Source of the DNA: Stomorhina lunata
Lineage: Eukaryota > Arthropoda > Insecta > Diptera > Rhiniidae
Direction of reading: 5' to 3'
Assembly: GCA_933228675.1 (NCBI GenBank)
Contig: OW121740.1
Coordinates: forward strand, 53,212,174 to 53,276,173
DNA: 64,000 nucleotides
Part shown: one piece after another, positions 1-12,269 of the stretch
Position numbering within the stretch: position 1 is the first letter of the stretch
Layout: every line of letters begins with the position of its first letter
The notes under the pieces: generated by a model
The model's input: only the letters and a program-made list of their open reading frames with translations
Told to the model about the DNA's origin: nothing
Database searches by the model: none
Made by a program: the position numbers and the translations under genes

Positions 1-660
1 ATTATGATGGAATTAGAATAAAATTACAAAATTTAGTACAATTAGAAAATGTAAATATACATATGTATGTATGTCGATAATGAATAAATCACATTTTAAT
101 CATATGACTTTTCATACATGTTTTTTAGACAAACCAAGTCCACAGTTTTGTTAAAATCGAGATGGAAATCATCTCAGCTTAAAAACCCTTTTTTAACCCA
201 ATAACTTAAGAAAGAGTCATTTCTGTATCCTCTAAAATGGGGACTTTTTTTCATGGGTATTAAATGATATTTAATCCCTAATGCAATCCTGAAACTTATT
301 TTATGGTTAAGGACTTGTTTCGTTGAGATTTATTTTATTCAGCTCTTTTATAGGTATTATATATTTTGGAACTGTAGGGTTCGTTTGAATACATTTATTT
401 TTGTATGCCTTTACAAAATGATTTGTTTATAAAATTTTTAATTATTTTTGTATAAGATTAAGAATTGAAATAATTTAAATTAAATCTAACTGATTTTAAA
501 TTCCCTAAGAATTAATTCTTAAAAGTTAAGGCTTATGACTTGATTCAGGTGAATGTATTATGGGAATGATATAAACACTAAAATAAATTTGATTTTAAAA
601 TATTGAATTAGGAATTGAGCCTTTCGATCCTCTGACAATGATATAAGTTTCGAAACTAAA
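1..660. other. AT-rich non-coding stretch
   Basis: No open frame of interest, no inverted repeat and no recognised transposon. A short GTAT microsatellite lies near 60-75. Confidence 0.6.
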
Positions 661-673
661 TGTAGAATAATAT

Positions 674-1130
674 TTGCCAATCGATGCTCTCCTTTCCTTA
701 AGAACTAAAATTACGCTCTATAAAACGCTTATACTAACCGTGTTATTGTATGGTGCTGAATCATGGGCACTTGCACAGGCAGATGAAGCTATTCTTGGAG
801 TGTTTGAGAGGAAAATTCTACGAAAACTCTTTGGATCAGTCTGCGTCAACAATGAGTATTGACATCGAATGAACCATGAGCTATATTAGCTATAAGCAAC
901 AGCGGCTTCGTTGGCTGGGACATGTTGTCCGAATGGATAAAAATACTACGCCAAGAAAAGTGTTCCATAATGATCCTGAGGGAACTCGTAGAAGAGGTCG
1001 TCCAAAACTTCGATGGATAGACCAAGTATAAGAAAATCTTTAAAAACTTGGCATACGAAATTAGAGAATATGCGCAAAAGATAGAATCGCATGGAATTCT
1101 TAAATATGCTCGGCCTTTGACCTAAACAGG
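674..1130 (+). pseudogene. LINE reverse transcriptase 3' remnant (family A)
   Basis: The conceptual protein matches the C-terminal end of insect non-LTR retrotransposon reverse transcriptases: LLYGAESWAL, then a FERKILRKLFG-like stretch, then a second frame with KQQRLRWLGHVVRMDKN and RRGRPKLRWIDQV. The reverse transcriptase core and endonuclease are absent, so this is a 5'-truncated dead copy. A stop and frameshift near 860 separate the two parts. The same family recurs at 24810-26366, where the equivalent segment ends at KQQRL. The exact clade cannot be fixed from this fragment. Confidence 0.8.
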
Positions 1131-1195
1131 TTGTAAATATAGGTCATTTAAGTAAGTTAATTTTAATAAAACTAAAACTAAATTTTATTGCTTAA

Positions 1196-1812
1196 GGTAC
1201 GGTCAGACTCATTAAACATTTAAATCAAATATTTTGAGTAAAATATTGTCAAAACAATATAATAAAAAATTTGTGGTCACACTTGCACATTTATTTGACG
1301 ATTTTTATTTGATAAAATACAGAAAAAATACGTTCAAAGTATAAACAAAAAAACAGGTTCTATTTATGGTCACACTGAAGATTAAATATTTTCCCAAAAA
1401 ATATTTGATCAAATTTTTTCAAAACAAAATTTGATCAAATATTTGTTTCTCATATTTGAGTTGTTGTTTCTCAAATTTGATGTTGTTGTTTCTCAAATTT
1501 GATGTTGTTGTTTCTCAAATTTGATGTTGTTGTTTCTGTTTGAATAGTAAACAATAGAAATGCTCAGCTGTTATTTGCCCCTGTTTGATGTTACAAAAAT
1601 TTTGTAAGATTAAATAATTATTTGATCAAAATTTAATAAAATATTTGCTCTTGCGTGGTCACATTAGGAAAATTTTTATTTGCTGGCAAATGATTTTGTT
1701 TTGTTCAAATCAACATGTTTCTTGTTTGAACCTCAAAAATATTTTGTGGTCAGACTACGAGGATCAAATATTTGGTAATTTCGATTAAATGTTTAATCAA
1801 TGTGACCGTAGC
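1196..1812. mobile_element. Non-autonomous TIR element of about 617 bp
   Basis: The ends form an imperfect terminal inverted repeat of about 30 bp: the left end reads GGTACGGTCAGACTCATTAA and the right end, read on the opposite strand, GCTACGGTCACATTGATTAA, both continuing into an AAACATTTA block. There is no coding capacity. Inside are several near-copies of CAAATATTTT and a 22-bp tandem repeat. A target duplication is not clear: the left flank is TTAA and the right flank TTTA, which could be a mutated TTAA. The superfamily is undetermined. Confidence 0.65.
1446..1532 (+). repeat. 22-bp minisatellite, about 4 copies
   Basis: The unit is approximately TTTCTCAAATTTGATGTTG plus TTG. The first copy is diverged and the next three nearly identical. 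It lies inside the TIR element at 1196-1812. Confidence 0.85.
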
Positions 1813-1956
1813 TTTAGTTTATCAAGAATGTATACTAAAATTTTTGCTTGGAATTGGATAAACTTAACCCTTTTTTAATCGGGGTCAAAGGTCAAAATTT
1901 TAATTTTTCATGGCAAAAAAATAATAAATAATTTACATTTTACCTGGATCATTATA

Positions 1957-3240
1957 TCGGGTTATCCATTTCGTAGTTTCAAAAGTATAGGACTGAAATT
2001 TGACATATGTCAAACTAAGTTGTTAAGCCAATTTTTTCTTTTCAGTTGAAAGTCTGACATTGACGAAAATGGATCGCTTAAGTATCATACAGCGCATAAA
2101 AATTATCAAAATATACTACAGAAATGGTGATTCTGCAACAGCCACTTATAGTGCTTTAAGAGGAGATTATGGTTTACATAATCGTCCAACTACGCAAGCA
2201 ATTGGCAAAATTGTGAAGAAATTTGAAGAGACTGGAGCGGTTACAAATATTGTAAGGCCTGTGCATCATCGTTCCGCTGAAATATCGCTATTGAAAGTAA
2301 GTGTTGCCGAAGACCCGAATGTGTCAATTCCTCGTCGTTCTCAGGAATTAGGACTGTCATACGGCACATTATGGCGTATTTTACATTTAGATCTACTCCT
2401 ACATCCATATTAAGTCCAGCTCACTCAACAACTGAAGCCAGCTGACCATTTACAACGTAGTAGAGAAGTGGAATGGGTGCTTGAACAACAGGCGGTGGAC
2501 GTCGATTTTTCGAACAAAATTTTCTTCAGCGATGAAGCACATTTCTCACTCGGTGGGTATGTTAAACAAAATTGTCGTATTTGGAGTTATAAGAATCCTC
2601 AAGTAATTGAAAAGAGGCCATTATATCCAGAAAAAGTCACTGTTTGGTGTGCTCTTTGGTCCGAAGGCGTGATAGGACCTTATTTCTTCGAAAGTTACGA
2701 TGGAACGACTGTCATCGTGAATTCGGAGTGTTATGGTCATACGATAACTCACTTTTTTTGCCTCCTATTGAAGATTACGACTTGGAGAATATGTGGTTTC
2801 ATCAAGATGGTGGCACATGCCATACAACTCGAGCGAATATGGCTTTATTGCAAGAGACACTTCCTGGCCGCGTAATTTCTCGTCGTGGAGATATCAACTG
2901 GCCACCAAGATCTTGCGGTTTGACATTATTAGGCTTTTTTCTGGGGCAACGCGAAAGACCGTGTTTATGCAGATAAACCTTAAACTCTTGAGCACTTAAA
3001 AACCAACATTCGCCATGTTATGGCTGCAATACCGCCCAAAATGTGTTAAAAAATGGTCGAAAATTACCTCAAAAGAATCAATGCTTGCAACATTTTGTGT
3101 CGTCTTCATTTAAATGATGTAGTGTTTCACACATAATGTCAATGTTCAAACTTTATAACAAAAAAGAAATTTCATGAAAAAAATATTTTATATGTGTTTT
3201 ATTTACGTTCCCTTTTGAAATCGCAAAATGGATAACCCAT
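1957..3240 (+). mobile_element. mariner element, DD41D family 1, copy 1
   Basis: A 1284-bp element flanked by TA (1955-1956, 3241-3242), with ends GGGTTATCCATTTCGTAG and, on the other strand, GGGTTATCCATTTTGCGA. Size, TA target and transposase motifs are typical of the mariner family. The second and third catalytic aspartates of its better-preserved relatives are separated by 41 residues, which suggests the DD41D (rosa-like) group rather than classical DD34D mariners. Related copies are at 23579, 36664 and 52424. Confidence 0.9.
2069..3139 (+). pseudogene. Dead mariner transposase (family 1, copy 1)
   Basis: The frame starts with MDRLS and carries the paired helix-turn-helix N-terminus, but stops at 2411 where a lysine codon of sister copies (HPYKVQL) has become TAA. 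The same frame resumes with VQLTQQLKP and FFSDEAHF (first catalytic Asp). A shift in a poly-T run near 2755 moves the rest to another frame with WFHQDG (second Asp). The third catalytic site reads CGLTLLGFF where relatives have CDLTPLDFF, so the final Asp is lost. It cannot encode an active transposase. Confidence 0.9.
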
Positions 3241-3242
3241 TA

Positions 3243-4784
3243 TAAGCTAAAGAATCCCGGGCAAGACTAGTTTTCTTTACTCGTCAAAGGGTTAACAAAT
3301 GACAGAAAATATTGGGCTTTTCCCAAACTGAACTTTGCTCAATAGAAATTAAATATTTTAAACTTAAATTAGAAAAAAATAAAAACAACACAATATATTT
3401 TTTTATTAAATAAAAACTTTTATTTAAGAACAAACAAATTAATAAAAAAAATAATAATCAATAATAAAAAAAAATTGTACAAATCAATCAATCAATCAAG
3501 TGTCAAGGATTATTTTAACAAAATAACAATTAAAATTTTCTCAAAACTTTCAAAATCTTTCGGCAAATATTTAAGGTTAAACCAATAAATTTTGAAAGTC
3601 CTTTCAAATAAAATTGTTACTTTCTAAACTAAAAAATGTGTTATAAATACATTGTTTTTTTAATTAAACAATTTAACAGTTTATAAGTAGAAATTGTAAA
3701 AAAAATATAAATTAAATGTTATTATAAAAAAAAATAATACAAAATTGTTGAAAAATTATAAAAAAAAAGAAATCATAAGTTACAATACAATAAATTTTTA
3801 AAAAGTCAATAAATATTCCAGATACAACCCCTGGCAAATAGTCAAGCATCAAAGTATTTGGAAGTCTTTAGACTCCAAAGTTTATTCTTTTCATTTGCTA
3901 TAGCGATTTGCAAATGCTGTGATGCCAGACTATTTGCAAGCGATTGTGAACGGTGCTAATGTTTTAATTGAAATAAATCAGAAAGAAATTTTACTGATTT
4001 ATTTAAAGCTGCCAAAATTGTATGGATTAAGAAATTATAGATGCCAGCTTTTTTATATTTAATATCTTTATGTGTTTTTTAATAAATTATAGAAGAAATT
4101 ATTAACTTAAAATTTTACTTAAAGATTTAAAAACAATCATTTAAAATCAGTTATTTTTTTTGTTAAAAGTCGTTTAATATCTTTTCGTTACGATATCGAA
4201 AAGTAGGTACTGTGGAAAAGTAAGGGGGCAGGTTAATTGTTAATTTTTGTTGTTTAATAAATAAATATTAGGAATTAAAATTAAAATTTAAACCATTCGA
4301 ACAAGTTTTAACTACCATTTGAATCAAAACGAAACGCATTTAATTCTACAGGGAAAGAAAGATTTTGAAAAGGCAAAGAAAATCATATTCATAATTTAGA
4401 TATTTTTAAGATTTTTCTAAAAAAAATTTCATAATCTTCAAAAAGAAAACTATTTTCTTATAAGTTGGCAACACTGATCATGACCAAAAAAAAAACAAAT
4501 GAGTATGTGGAAACAAATGATGCCAACACACGACATGTTTTTTTAATCTGACTTTCCAGATTTTAAAGTCATATGTAATGTTCGTCAAAATGGTTGTTTT
4601 ACAGTTGTTTCGGTCACAAAAGTTTGCTTTTAACCCATCATTTTTTTTTTTTTAACAGGTAACACTAGTCAACAAAATTTCAATTGGTTGATTTAATTTT
4701 TTTCTTTCAGAATTCTATATATTTTTTCAGAATTTAAATAAAGCGAAAATATCCAATTTTGTATTTAATCAATTTTCTTCATTA
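3243..4784. other. AT-rich non-coding stretch
   Basis: About 1.5 kb of very A+T-rich DNA with poly-A and poly-T runs and no supported gene. The only structure seen is the short inverted repeat at 3833-3938. Confidence 0.6.
3833..3938. repeat. Imperfect inverted repeat
   Basis: GGCAAATAGTCAAGCATCA at 3833 faces TGATGCCAGACTATTTGC at about 3919-3936, giving arms of about 18 bp around an 80-bp loop. It could be a small MITE remnant. Confidence 0.5.
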
Positions 4785-5560
4785 AGTCTAGAGCTAGGGT
4801 CAAATGTTGCCCAATTTTTTTAAAATTTACCAATAGAATTACAAGCTTATACAAAAATTATGCTCGCCAGAAAAAAACATCAAATTGCTGTCCTCAGATT
4901 TAAGAGCGTTTTTTAAAAATTACGGTGCATTTATTTAAGTCTTTTGTCAGAATGTCTCGTATGGGTGCTATGGTACAGAATACAGAAATTTGTGGAAAAA
5001 ACTGATAAATTTCAATGCTTCCACAGTCAAAAAAGTTCTGTGAAAAATTTCAGAAATAAAAGCAAATTTTTGGCTTTAAGGAACGTAAAACTAGATTCCG
5101 GGAAGAAATCTGTATCTGGGAGATACCCCAAAATTTTAAGCGACTGGCTTTGTGGTCAAATATGGACCGATTATAGAAGCCATATTTCTTCAAAACTTCA
5201 TAAAAATAAACTGAAATTTTTGGTTAAAATTTCAATTCCGGAAAGCAAGACCTATGGAAGGTAACCAAAACAATTGACCGGTTTTGAAAAATTTCTATTC
5301 CAAAGGTCTCACTGCCAAAAAAACATATCTGTTCCAAATTTCATAAATATAAAAACAAATTTGTGGCTTTTACTAACGTTCGGGAAGAAAATTGTTTGAG
5401 AGCTACCCTAAAATTTTAAACGATTTATTATTTTTGTATGGGCTTTGTCCTTGTAGCTAAAAATATATTTCATGCCAAGTCCCATAAAAGTATCTTAAAA
5501 ATTGTGGCCTTTACTTAAATTTTTTGAAAATAATTGGATTTATATGACAACGTTTTTCGC
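4785..5560 (+). mobile_element. Helentron-like (mini-me/DINE-1-type) body, diverged
   Basis: The stretch GAGCTAGGGTCAAATGTTG, the downstream ACAAAAATTATG and TTTAAGAGCGTTTT, then GTATGGGTGCTATGG and ATGGACCGATTATAGAAG, match in order the body of the better copy at 9411-10143. A second, weaker run of the same phrases follows from 5280. The GTCC microsatellite and the 3' hairpin are missing. Short apparent reading frames here are incidental. Confidence 0.6.
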
Positions 5561-7264
5561 TTAAATTGGGTATTTTCACGTCTGCCATAATAAAATCACT
5601 ACTAAGCGATGAATTTTCAAGTTATACAGCTTATATTATTTGGAATATTCATAGTTTTACGATCACCGAGAAGCGATGCTAAGTTTTCGCCATTTGAAAT
5701 TTTTATAAATTTTCAAGAAAAAAATAATTTGCTGTTTTGCAAAAAAAAATTGTTTTTTCTTAATTGCGATATAAATAACTCCAAAACTGTTGATCACACA
5801 AAAAAACTTGTGTTAGCCTGACTTAAGGGCAATTTAATTTTTAATTCATTAATGTGTTTTTCAATAAAATTAGATAAGTCATTTTCAATATATGGCAATA
5901 TAACTAGGACAACCTCTTAAAAATTCCGAAATTTTCGGTGGAAAAAATTGGGGTATTTTTATACTTAGGTAATTCTGGCAATTGATCAGTGTAATCAGTG
6001 GTTTAATAAAATCAATAGTGGACCGCCGCTATATTAAATCATATTTTTTCGTAATAACGGCTGATGTCAAAAGGTTTGTCAGAAGAAAATAGAGGACTAA
6101 TCTAATTGAAATATTGTCATGTCAATTTGCATCTGCAATATTTTTATGAAGTCTTTTCACCAAACGAAATGGGAAAATGAAATGTAAAACATGTTAATAT
6201 CCTGATGAAAATGTTTTGCATTGACATGTCAGCTGTAAAAAACATGTCGTCTGTCGACTGCTTTAGAGTAACCGCCTTTTAAATTAGCATTTGTTACTAG
6301 TCAGAGGTCGTTTAAATTAATCATAATTTCTGATTCCTTTAAACCTTATCATTTTAATTATGAATATGATTTTAATATTTGAAATTTCTTAAATAAAATT
6401 TTTTAATAAAAGCATCAAAATTATGTCTATATTGTCTTAGTATGTCTTAGTTTAAAAGGTATAATTAATATATTTTTTTAATAAAAAAATGAGTTATGTG
6501 CAACATTAAAAAAAGTATATCCATAATATATTGATACAAAGCTAAAGTTTTGGGTTGACCAAAAGAGTTTCAGTTTCGAAAAGAAAATTAAAGATTACGT
6601 AAACAAATTTGAAAAGTGTACTTCTTATACCTCGATAAAAGTCTACAAAATACGCTTCACTTTTGGATCAAAGCAGATGTGAACAAATCTTGACTTTAAT
6701 GAGTTTTGTTTTTCAAAATTGGTTTTAGTTTGTGAGTAATCGCATATTGGCAGCACTGCGCTATCATTATGAAAGTCAGCTGTTATCGTCGCTAGAAACG
6801 TTGTTTAAAACGACAGAAGCCGACAGAAACGTTACAAAATGTTTAACCCGCAGCAGCGTGGGTATCATTTCAAGATTTTATTCACAACTTTCTCGGTAAC
6901 CACAAATCCTCGGTTTTTTAAGCAGATAATTGACAGTTTGTTGCAAAATTATTGCAAGATTAGGGCTTGATTGACTCTCAACATAAATTTTCTGCTTTCC
7001 CATCTTGATCTTTTTCCTGAAAAATTGGGTGATACAAGCGACGAGCAAAAAAAAAAAAACAAAAAAAAAAAAAGAGACTACACCAGATTTGGTGAAGAAT
7101 ATTGAAAAACGATACCAAGGATTATGGGACGAGGGCATGAGGAGCGCGTGTTGCTGGTCTTTAATGCCCAAACAGTACAAGCCACTCAGTTCGACTGCTC
7201 TTCATTTCTAATTTAAAACTTTTTATTCATTAATAAAATTGAGAAAATAGAAAATTGTCAAAAA
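5561..7264. other. Non-coding, unassigned
   Basis: No gene could be supported. A poly-A double run sits at 7049-7074. Short frames on both strands around 6878-7211 resemble nothing recognised. Confidence 0.5.
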
Positions 7265-8060
7265 GTCAGATGAAGGAGCGTTTTTAAGAATTTCGACGCA
7301 TTTAAGTGGCTTTTGTCAGAAGTTCTTGTATGGATGCTATGGTGCAGAGTTTGTGGACAAGATCTCAATTTCGGGATATAAGACCTATGGGTGGTCTGAT
7401 CAATTGTAATAACACTTCCAAAATAAGTGCTGCGCTAAATTTCATAAAAAAGCAAATTTGTGGCTTTAAGGAACGTAACCAGGTTACGGGAAGAAAACTG
7501 TTTAGGAGCTACCCCAAAACTTTTAACCGTGTATACTTGTATAATTATCATTATCTTCAGATTAAGGAGCGTTTTTGAGAATTTCGACGCATTTAAGTGG
7601 CTTTTGTCAGAAGGTCTTGTATGGGTGCTATGGCACAGAAAACAGTAATTTGTGGACAAGATCTCAATTCCGGGACATAAGACCTATATCAATTTTAATA
7701 GCTTTGAGACACGTAAACCAGGTTACGGGAAGAAAACTGTTTGGGAGCAACCCCAAAAGTTTTAACGATTTTGTTAAATAGGCTTTGCCTTTGTAGCAAA
7801 AAAATATATAAATAGAAAATTAAGGCCAAACATGTTCTGTTTTTGGAAGAAATATTTCTTAATTTCGGGAAACAACGCCTATTTGAGGTACCCAAAACAA
7901 TGTACCGATATTTTAATACCAATGGTCCAATTGACAAAAACTTGTGTGTGCTAAATTTTATTAAGATAAAGGCAATTTTGTGGCTTTGAGGAACGTAAAA
8001 CTAGATTCAGGGAAGAAAATTGTTTAAGACGTACCCCCCAAAATTTGAAACGTTTTTCTC
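7265..8060 (+). mobile_element. Helentron-like bodies in direct repeat
   Basis: Two direct copies of a roughly 210-250-bp segment, at about 7270-7530 and 7560-7767, share GGAGCGTTTTT, AATTTCGACGCATTTAAGTG, TGGACAAGATCTCAATT and GTTACGGGAAGAAAACTGTT. A third, weaker copy continues to 8055 (GGAACGTAAAACTAGATTC). They are diverged from the body at 9411-10143 and have no recognisable ends. Confidence 0.6.
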
Positions 8061-9281
8061 AGTTGCCTTGTCAATTAATAATCATATTGTAGATGGAAAC
8101 AAGAGTCAATTGCAGTTGTCAGTTATAGCTTATTTCAGCAACTGGGAATTTGCAGTTGCTATAAATTTTGTTTTGTCATCTTAGATAGGAAGACCGGAAA
8201 CCAATGTTAGGTTTAGACCTATTTACTTTTAAACAAGTTTTAAAATTAGACTTTTCAACAAGTTTTAATAGTTGTCTTTTTCGAAACTGAAAACTTTTTT
8301 GCTAGAGAAAAATTGTGCTTAAAATATTGAAAAAAATTGTTAGGTATAATTTCAGAATTTAAAGTAAATTTGGGTGGGTGGGTGATTATAATGTAAGTTT
8401 CGGTTTATTTTGTGGTTGTTTCAAAATTTTTGCTTTAGATGTTGGACTGCCTTTAAAGGTAAGAATTTTGAATATCAAAAAATAATTTGGTTAAAATGTT
8501 TTTTTTTTATTTTTAAAATGAAGAAAATTATAAAAAAATTAAAATGTTAAAAAAAATGTAAGCAATGCTTTTAATCGGACCGGGTTACCTTTATTTAACT
8601 TTATAAAATTTACTTCTTTTCTTTGATTTTGTATTAAATTTTTTTCTGTTTGTCAAAATGTTTGTTTTGTGGTTTTTCAATAAATTTTGAATATTTAATT
8701 TTCTTAAATATTTTGGAGATTCTTTGTTATATATTTTTTTGTATGTTTTTCTTTTTTTTGGTTTTGATTTCATCTAATAAAAGTTTTTCTTTTACACAAT
8801 TACACACATAAACTACATGGAAATATAGACAAACATTTATAGTAACAATTTGTTAATATTACTTTTTTTATTAAATTTTGAAAATTAAAGAAAATTTTCT
8901 AAGAAAATTATATAAAGGAACTAGCAAGCAATTATTTTGTATATGACAAGATTTTCTATATAAAGGTAAAATATTTAAAAAATACTTTAGTCTGAGTTGT
9001 ATATACAGTTACGAGCTTATAAATAGGTTCACGTTACCTCAAGACAAGACAATGTACATTCAATTTTCAATTCTTCAACGCTAATTTTATGTTGTGAGAC
9101 TTTATTATTCGACAAAAACTGGAATATATTTTTGTGTGTTTTGCTTTTAAAATTTTCGCTACTTTTTTAACAGCTAAAAAACAACATTGTTTTTACAGTG
9201 GTATCATTTTATGGTGAATGTTTGCAATAAACACAGTGTCGAAGTTGGTTTGTAAAAATTCGTTCGGGAGATTTTTCACTA
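8061..9281. other. AT-rich non-coding stretch
   Basis: Very A+T-rich. The lysine-rich minus-strand frame at 8591-8773 is a composition artefact. Nothing else is recognised. Confidence 0.55.
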
Positions 9282-10395
9282 AAGGTGGGCACACACTTCA
9301 TTCTTTTGAACAGTTTTAATCGAACGGGTAAAACTGTACGGTTTGATACGTACAACAATCATGCACAGACACTATCGTTTTTTTTCTTGATCGCAATAAT
9401 CAAAATAAAACAAAACAAGTAAGAAAGCGCTATAGTCGGTCAAGCCCGACCATACGATACCCTTCACCACTAAGGTCAAAGGTGTTATTTTTCATGTATA
9501 AAGACAAATATTTGCTAAATTTTGCCATCATACAAACATTTTCTCAAAACTTATACATTTAACCTGTTTCCGTCATTTGAACTTATATGAGAGCTAGGGT
9601 CAAATGTGGACCGATTATCTCGAAATTTGGCAAATTACAGTTGTTACAAAAATTATGTATGCAAAAAATAGACTCAAAATTTTCAATATCTTTAGATTTA
9701 CGAGCGTTTTAGTGATTTTTTTGTCTCATTTAATGCGTTTTTAAAGAAGAGTTTGTATGGGAGCTATGGTCAAATGTGAACCGATTTCAACGAAATTTAG
9801 TACAGTGATTTTAGTTTACATAAGCAGTATTTGTTTTAAATTTCATGAAAAAATATTGATATTTGTGGCCAATATGTCAATTCCGGGAAGTGGGACCTAT
9901 GGGAGGTACCATAAATAATGGACCGATTTTGATGATCTGTGCAAAATTTCATCAAATTATCTTTAAAATTGCGACCTGTAGTTTGATTACAAGGTTTACA
10001 TGGGGGTCCAGCCAGCCGTCCAGTCAGCCAGCCAGACGGACGGACGGACATCGCTAAATCGACTCAGAAAGTGATTTCTATGCGTTACATACATCAGCAC
10101 AAACTTATAATACCCTTTCCACCTATGGTGGTGAAGGGTATAATAATGTATGTAAGTGCATGTAAACACATAAATTAACAATTTTTACATTTTCAGTATT
10201 TTACTCTGACAAATGCTGTCCTTTTTTTTACTGTTTGGCCCACACACAAGCAGTTTAGAACAAAGACGTGTGAAAACCGACGGTTAAATTTAAGACAAGA
10301 CAGATATTTTGCCCACTCACTAGCAGTTTTAACCGAACAGTTTGAATCGTACGGTTGAAACTGTGCAAAAAGAAAGATGTCTGTGGGGCCCTTAA
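9282..10395. mobile_element. TIR element split by a Helentron insertion
   Basis: The left part (9282-9410) begins AAGGTGGGCACACACTTCA and contains AACAGTTTTAATCGAACGGG. The right part (10144-10395) ends GATGTCTGTGGGGCCCTTA, and its opposite strand contains CACAGTTTCAACCGTACGAT, giving imperfect inverted ends of about 65 bp. A further related inverted block lies at 10215-10260. The Helentron at 9411-10143 lies between the halves, so this element is the older. No transposase is present and the superfamily is unknown. Confidence 0.55.
9411..10143 (+). mobile_element. Helentron-like element (mini-me/DINE-1 type), best copy
   Basis: The left end reads ACAAGTAAGAAAGCGCTATA, followed by TACCCTTCACCAC, which is complementary to the stem of the terminal hairpin TACCCTTTCCACC/GGTGGTGAAGGGTA at 10111-10140. 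Just upstream is a GTCC/CAGC/GACG microsatellite (10007-10048), then ACATCGCTAAATCGACTCAG. A subterminal inverted repeat paired with a 3' hairpin and a GTCY microsatellite are described hallmarks of dipteran mini-me/DINE-1 Helentrons. It is non-autonomous, with no Rep/helicase. Confidence 0.75.
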
Positions 10396-10960
10396 AGAAT
10401 TTTTTTTGCATCTTGTTTTATTTATTGTATCTTCATTTGCTATGAACTAACAATAAGTTATCAAATCTTAAAATCTAAACCGCTTAATTATGGAAGTCTA
10501 TTTATTACTTCATAATTCTTTGCGTAAGTAGGACTTAAAGAATAAGCCACGTTTAGATCGGTCAATTGATCGATCGGATCGTTATGTAACTGATAACTGA
10601 TTGGAGAATAGTTAAATATACCAAAATCAATCGTTCATAACCATATACGACGTCTTGGACTGGTAAAAAACTTGATATTTGGGCACCACATAAATCAAAG
10701 CCCTGCTTCTACAGCCGTGGTAGGCACAAAGAGAACACAGAAAATATCAATGCATTGGTGACTTTACAAATAAAGAGACTAAGAAAAATTAAATATTTTT
10801 TTGTTCTCTTTTGCATGTATTTTGTTGTTGCAAATTGATTATTATTTATCATGTAAATGAGTGTTTTTCGTATTTTGGTTTGTTTTTTCTATTTGGTTCG
10901 TGTCGTGTATGGGAAAATGGCGATTGGTGCTCGGCCCGTAGGGGCTAATTTGCCTATCAT
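10396..10960. other. Non-coding, unassigned
   Basis: A GATCGATCGGATC palindromic patch lies near 10568. No gene or known repeat was recognised. Confidence 0.5.
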
Positions 10961-11085
10961 GGTTCTATAGTATGTCAACGGAAATGGCGGTGGATAGGCC
11001 ACACACTTAGAAGGCCAAATACAAACATTGCTCGACAATCGCTTTGTTGGAATCCACAAGGAAGGGGCCGTCGCACTGTGGTATT
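10961..11085 (+). pseudogene. Short LINE family C fragment
   Basis: It reads QRKWRWIGHTLRRPNTNIAR and WNPQGRGRR, matching the C-terminal part of the longer family C copy at 46131-46691. Everything upstream and the 3' end are missing. Confidence 0.8.
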
Positions 11086-11639
11086 TCTGCTGCAAAAAAG
11101 GTATATTTTGACTATCACTTTTCAAAAATCTAATGATGCCATTTTATAGGGAAGAATCTGACAATGAAAAATCTGTATTTTTTTTCTAAGATACCTATGT
11201 GTGTATAGGTATATATAGAAAAAATCTGTTGAAGCCAGTTGAATATTGTGAAACAAAAATTTATGGTAAAATTGTTGAAATTTAAAGACTTATGTATCAT
11301 ATTTTAACTGCAAAATGTAGGTATCAATTTTATTTAAATCTGAGATCTTCGTTTTGTTTTAAAGAAAAAAAAGTTTATTGCATACGTAGTTTGCGAGATA
11401 TAAGCGCATCAAAATTGTCCTATAAAATTCAGCATTTGCTGAAAAAGTCAGTTAGCTCGGTTTACCTCCGTGCTCTCAGTATAATGATATGAGAGGCAAA
11501 AATGCTTTTCTTTCGAATTACCTAAAAAAATTCAGCAACTTTTGCCAATCTTTTAAAAAAAACAAAATTTCGTGAAAGAAGTAAGGAATATTGCTTATAA
11601 TAAAAAAAACATTAATTAATTAACTAATCCTAATATTAG
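11086..11639. other. Non-coding, unassigned
   Basis: AT-rich. Short frames only and nothing recognised. Confidence 0.5.
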
Positions 11640-12260
11640 TTTAAATTGCATTATCTTTAGATTTACAAAGTACCTCTAGGAGTCTACGGATTTCAATAAA
11701 AATTAGTAGAGTTCTTTCTTGAATCATCTAATAGGCATGTGGCGAATTTCACTAAACTTTATGGAGAAGTTCGCCTTATTCATTGAGAATAAAAATACAT
11801 GAAAAAATATGGGTTCAAGGCAGTCGACGGATTTCAACCAAAATTAGTTAGAATTTCATCAAATTCTGTTGAAAATTGCGGTTTATACATTGCGAAGGAA
11901 AATAAGTTAAAAATGGTTTTGTTTTAAATTTCATAAAAAAAAATACTGATATTTGTGGCCAATATATCAATTCCTGGAAGTGGGACCTATGGGAGGTACC
12001 ATAAATAATGGACCGATTTTGACGAATTTCAATAGCCATGGTCAGACTAGTAAAAAATGATCTGTGCCAAATTTCATCAAATTATGTTTAGAATTGCGAA
12101 GTGCACTTTGATTACATGGTTTACATGGGTGTCCAGCCAGCCAGAGGGACGGACAGACTGACATCGATTAATTGACTCAGAAAGTGACTCTAAGCCTATT
12201 GGTATACTAAAAGGTGGGTCTAAGACAAATATTTCTATGCGTTACATACAAAAAATAATT
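11640..12260 (+). mobile_element. Helentron-like element, 3'-truncated copy
   Basis: It shares long runs with the copy at 9411-10143: GATATTTGTGGCCAATAT, AAGTGGGACCTATGGGAGG, ATAAATAATGGACCGATTTT and the microsatellite block GTCCAGCCAGCCAGAGGGAC at 12131. After GACTCAGAAAGTGACTC it contains about 40 bp (TTGGTATACTAAAAGGTG) absent from the first copy. It then stops at GCGTTACATAC without the terminal hairpin. Confidence 0.7.
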
Positions 12261-12269
12261 TTTTTTCAT

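Noticed and set aside
6878..7211. Opposed frames of 100 and 68 codons
   Set aside because: Considered as a Tc1-like transposase tail but no catalytic or helix-turn-helix motif could be matched, and a double poly-A run lies inside.
8591..8773. Lysine-rich 60-codon minus-strand frame
   Set aside because: Product of extreme A+T composition.
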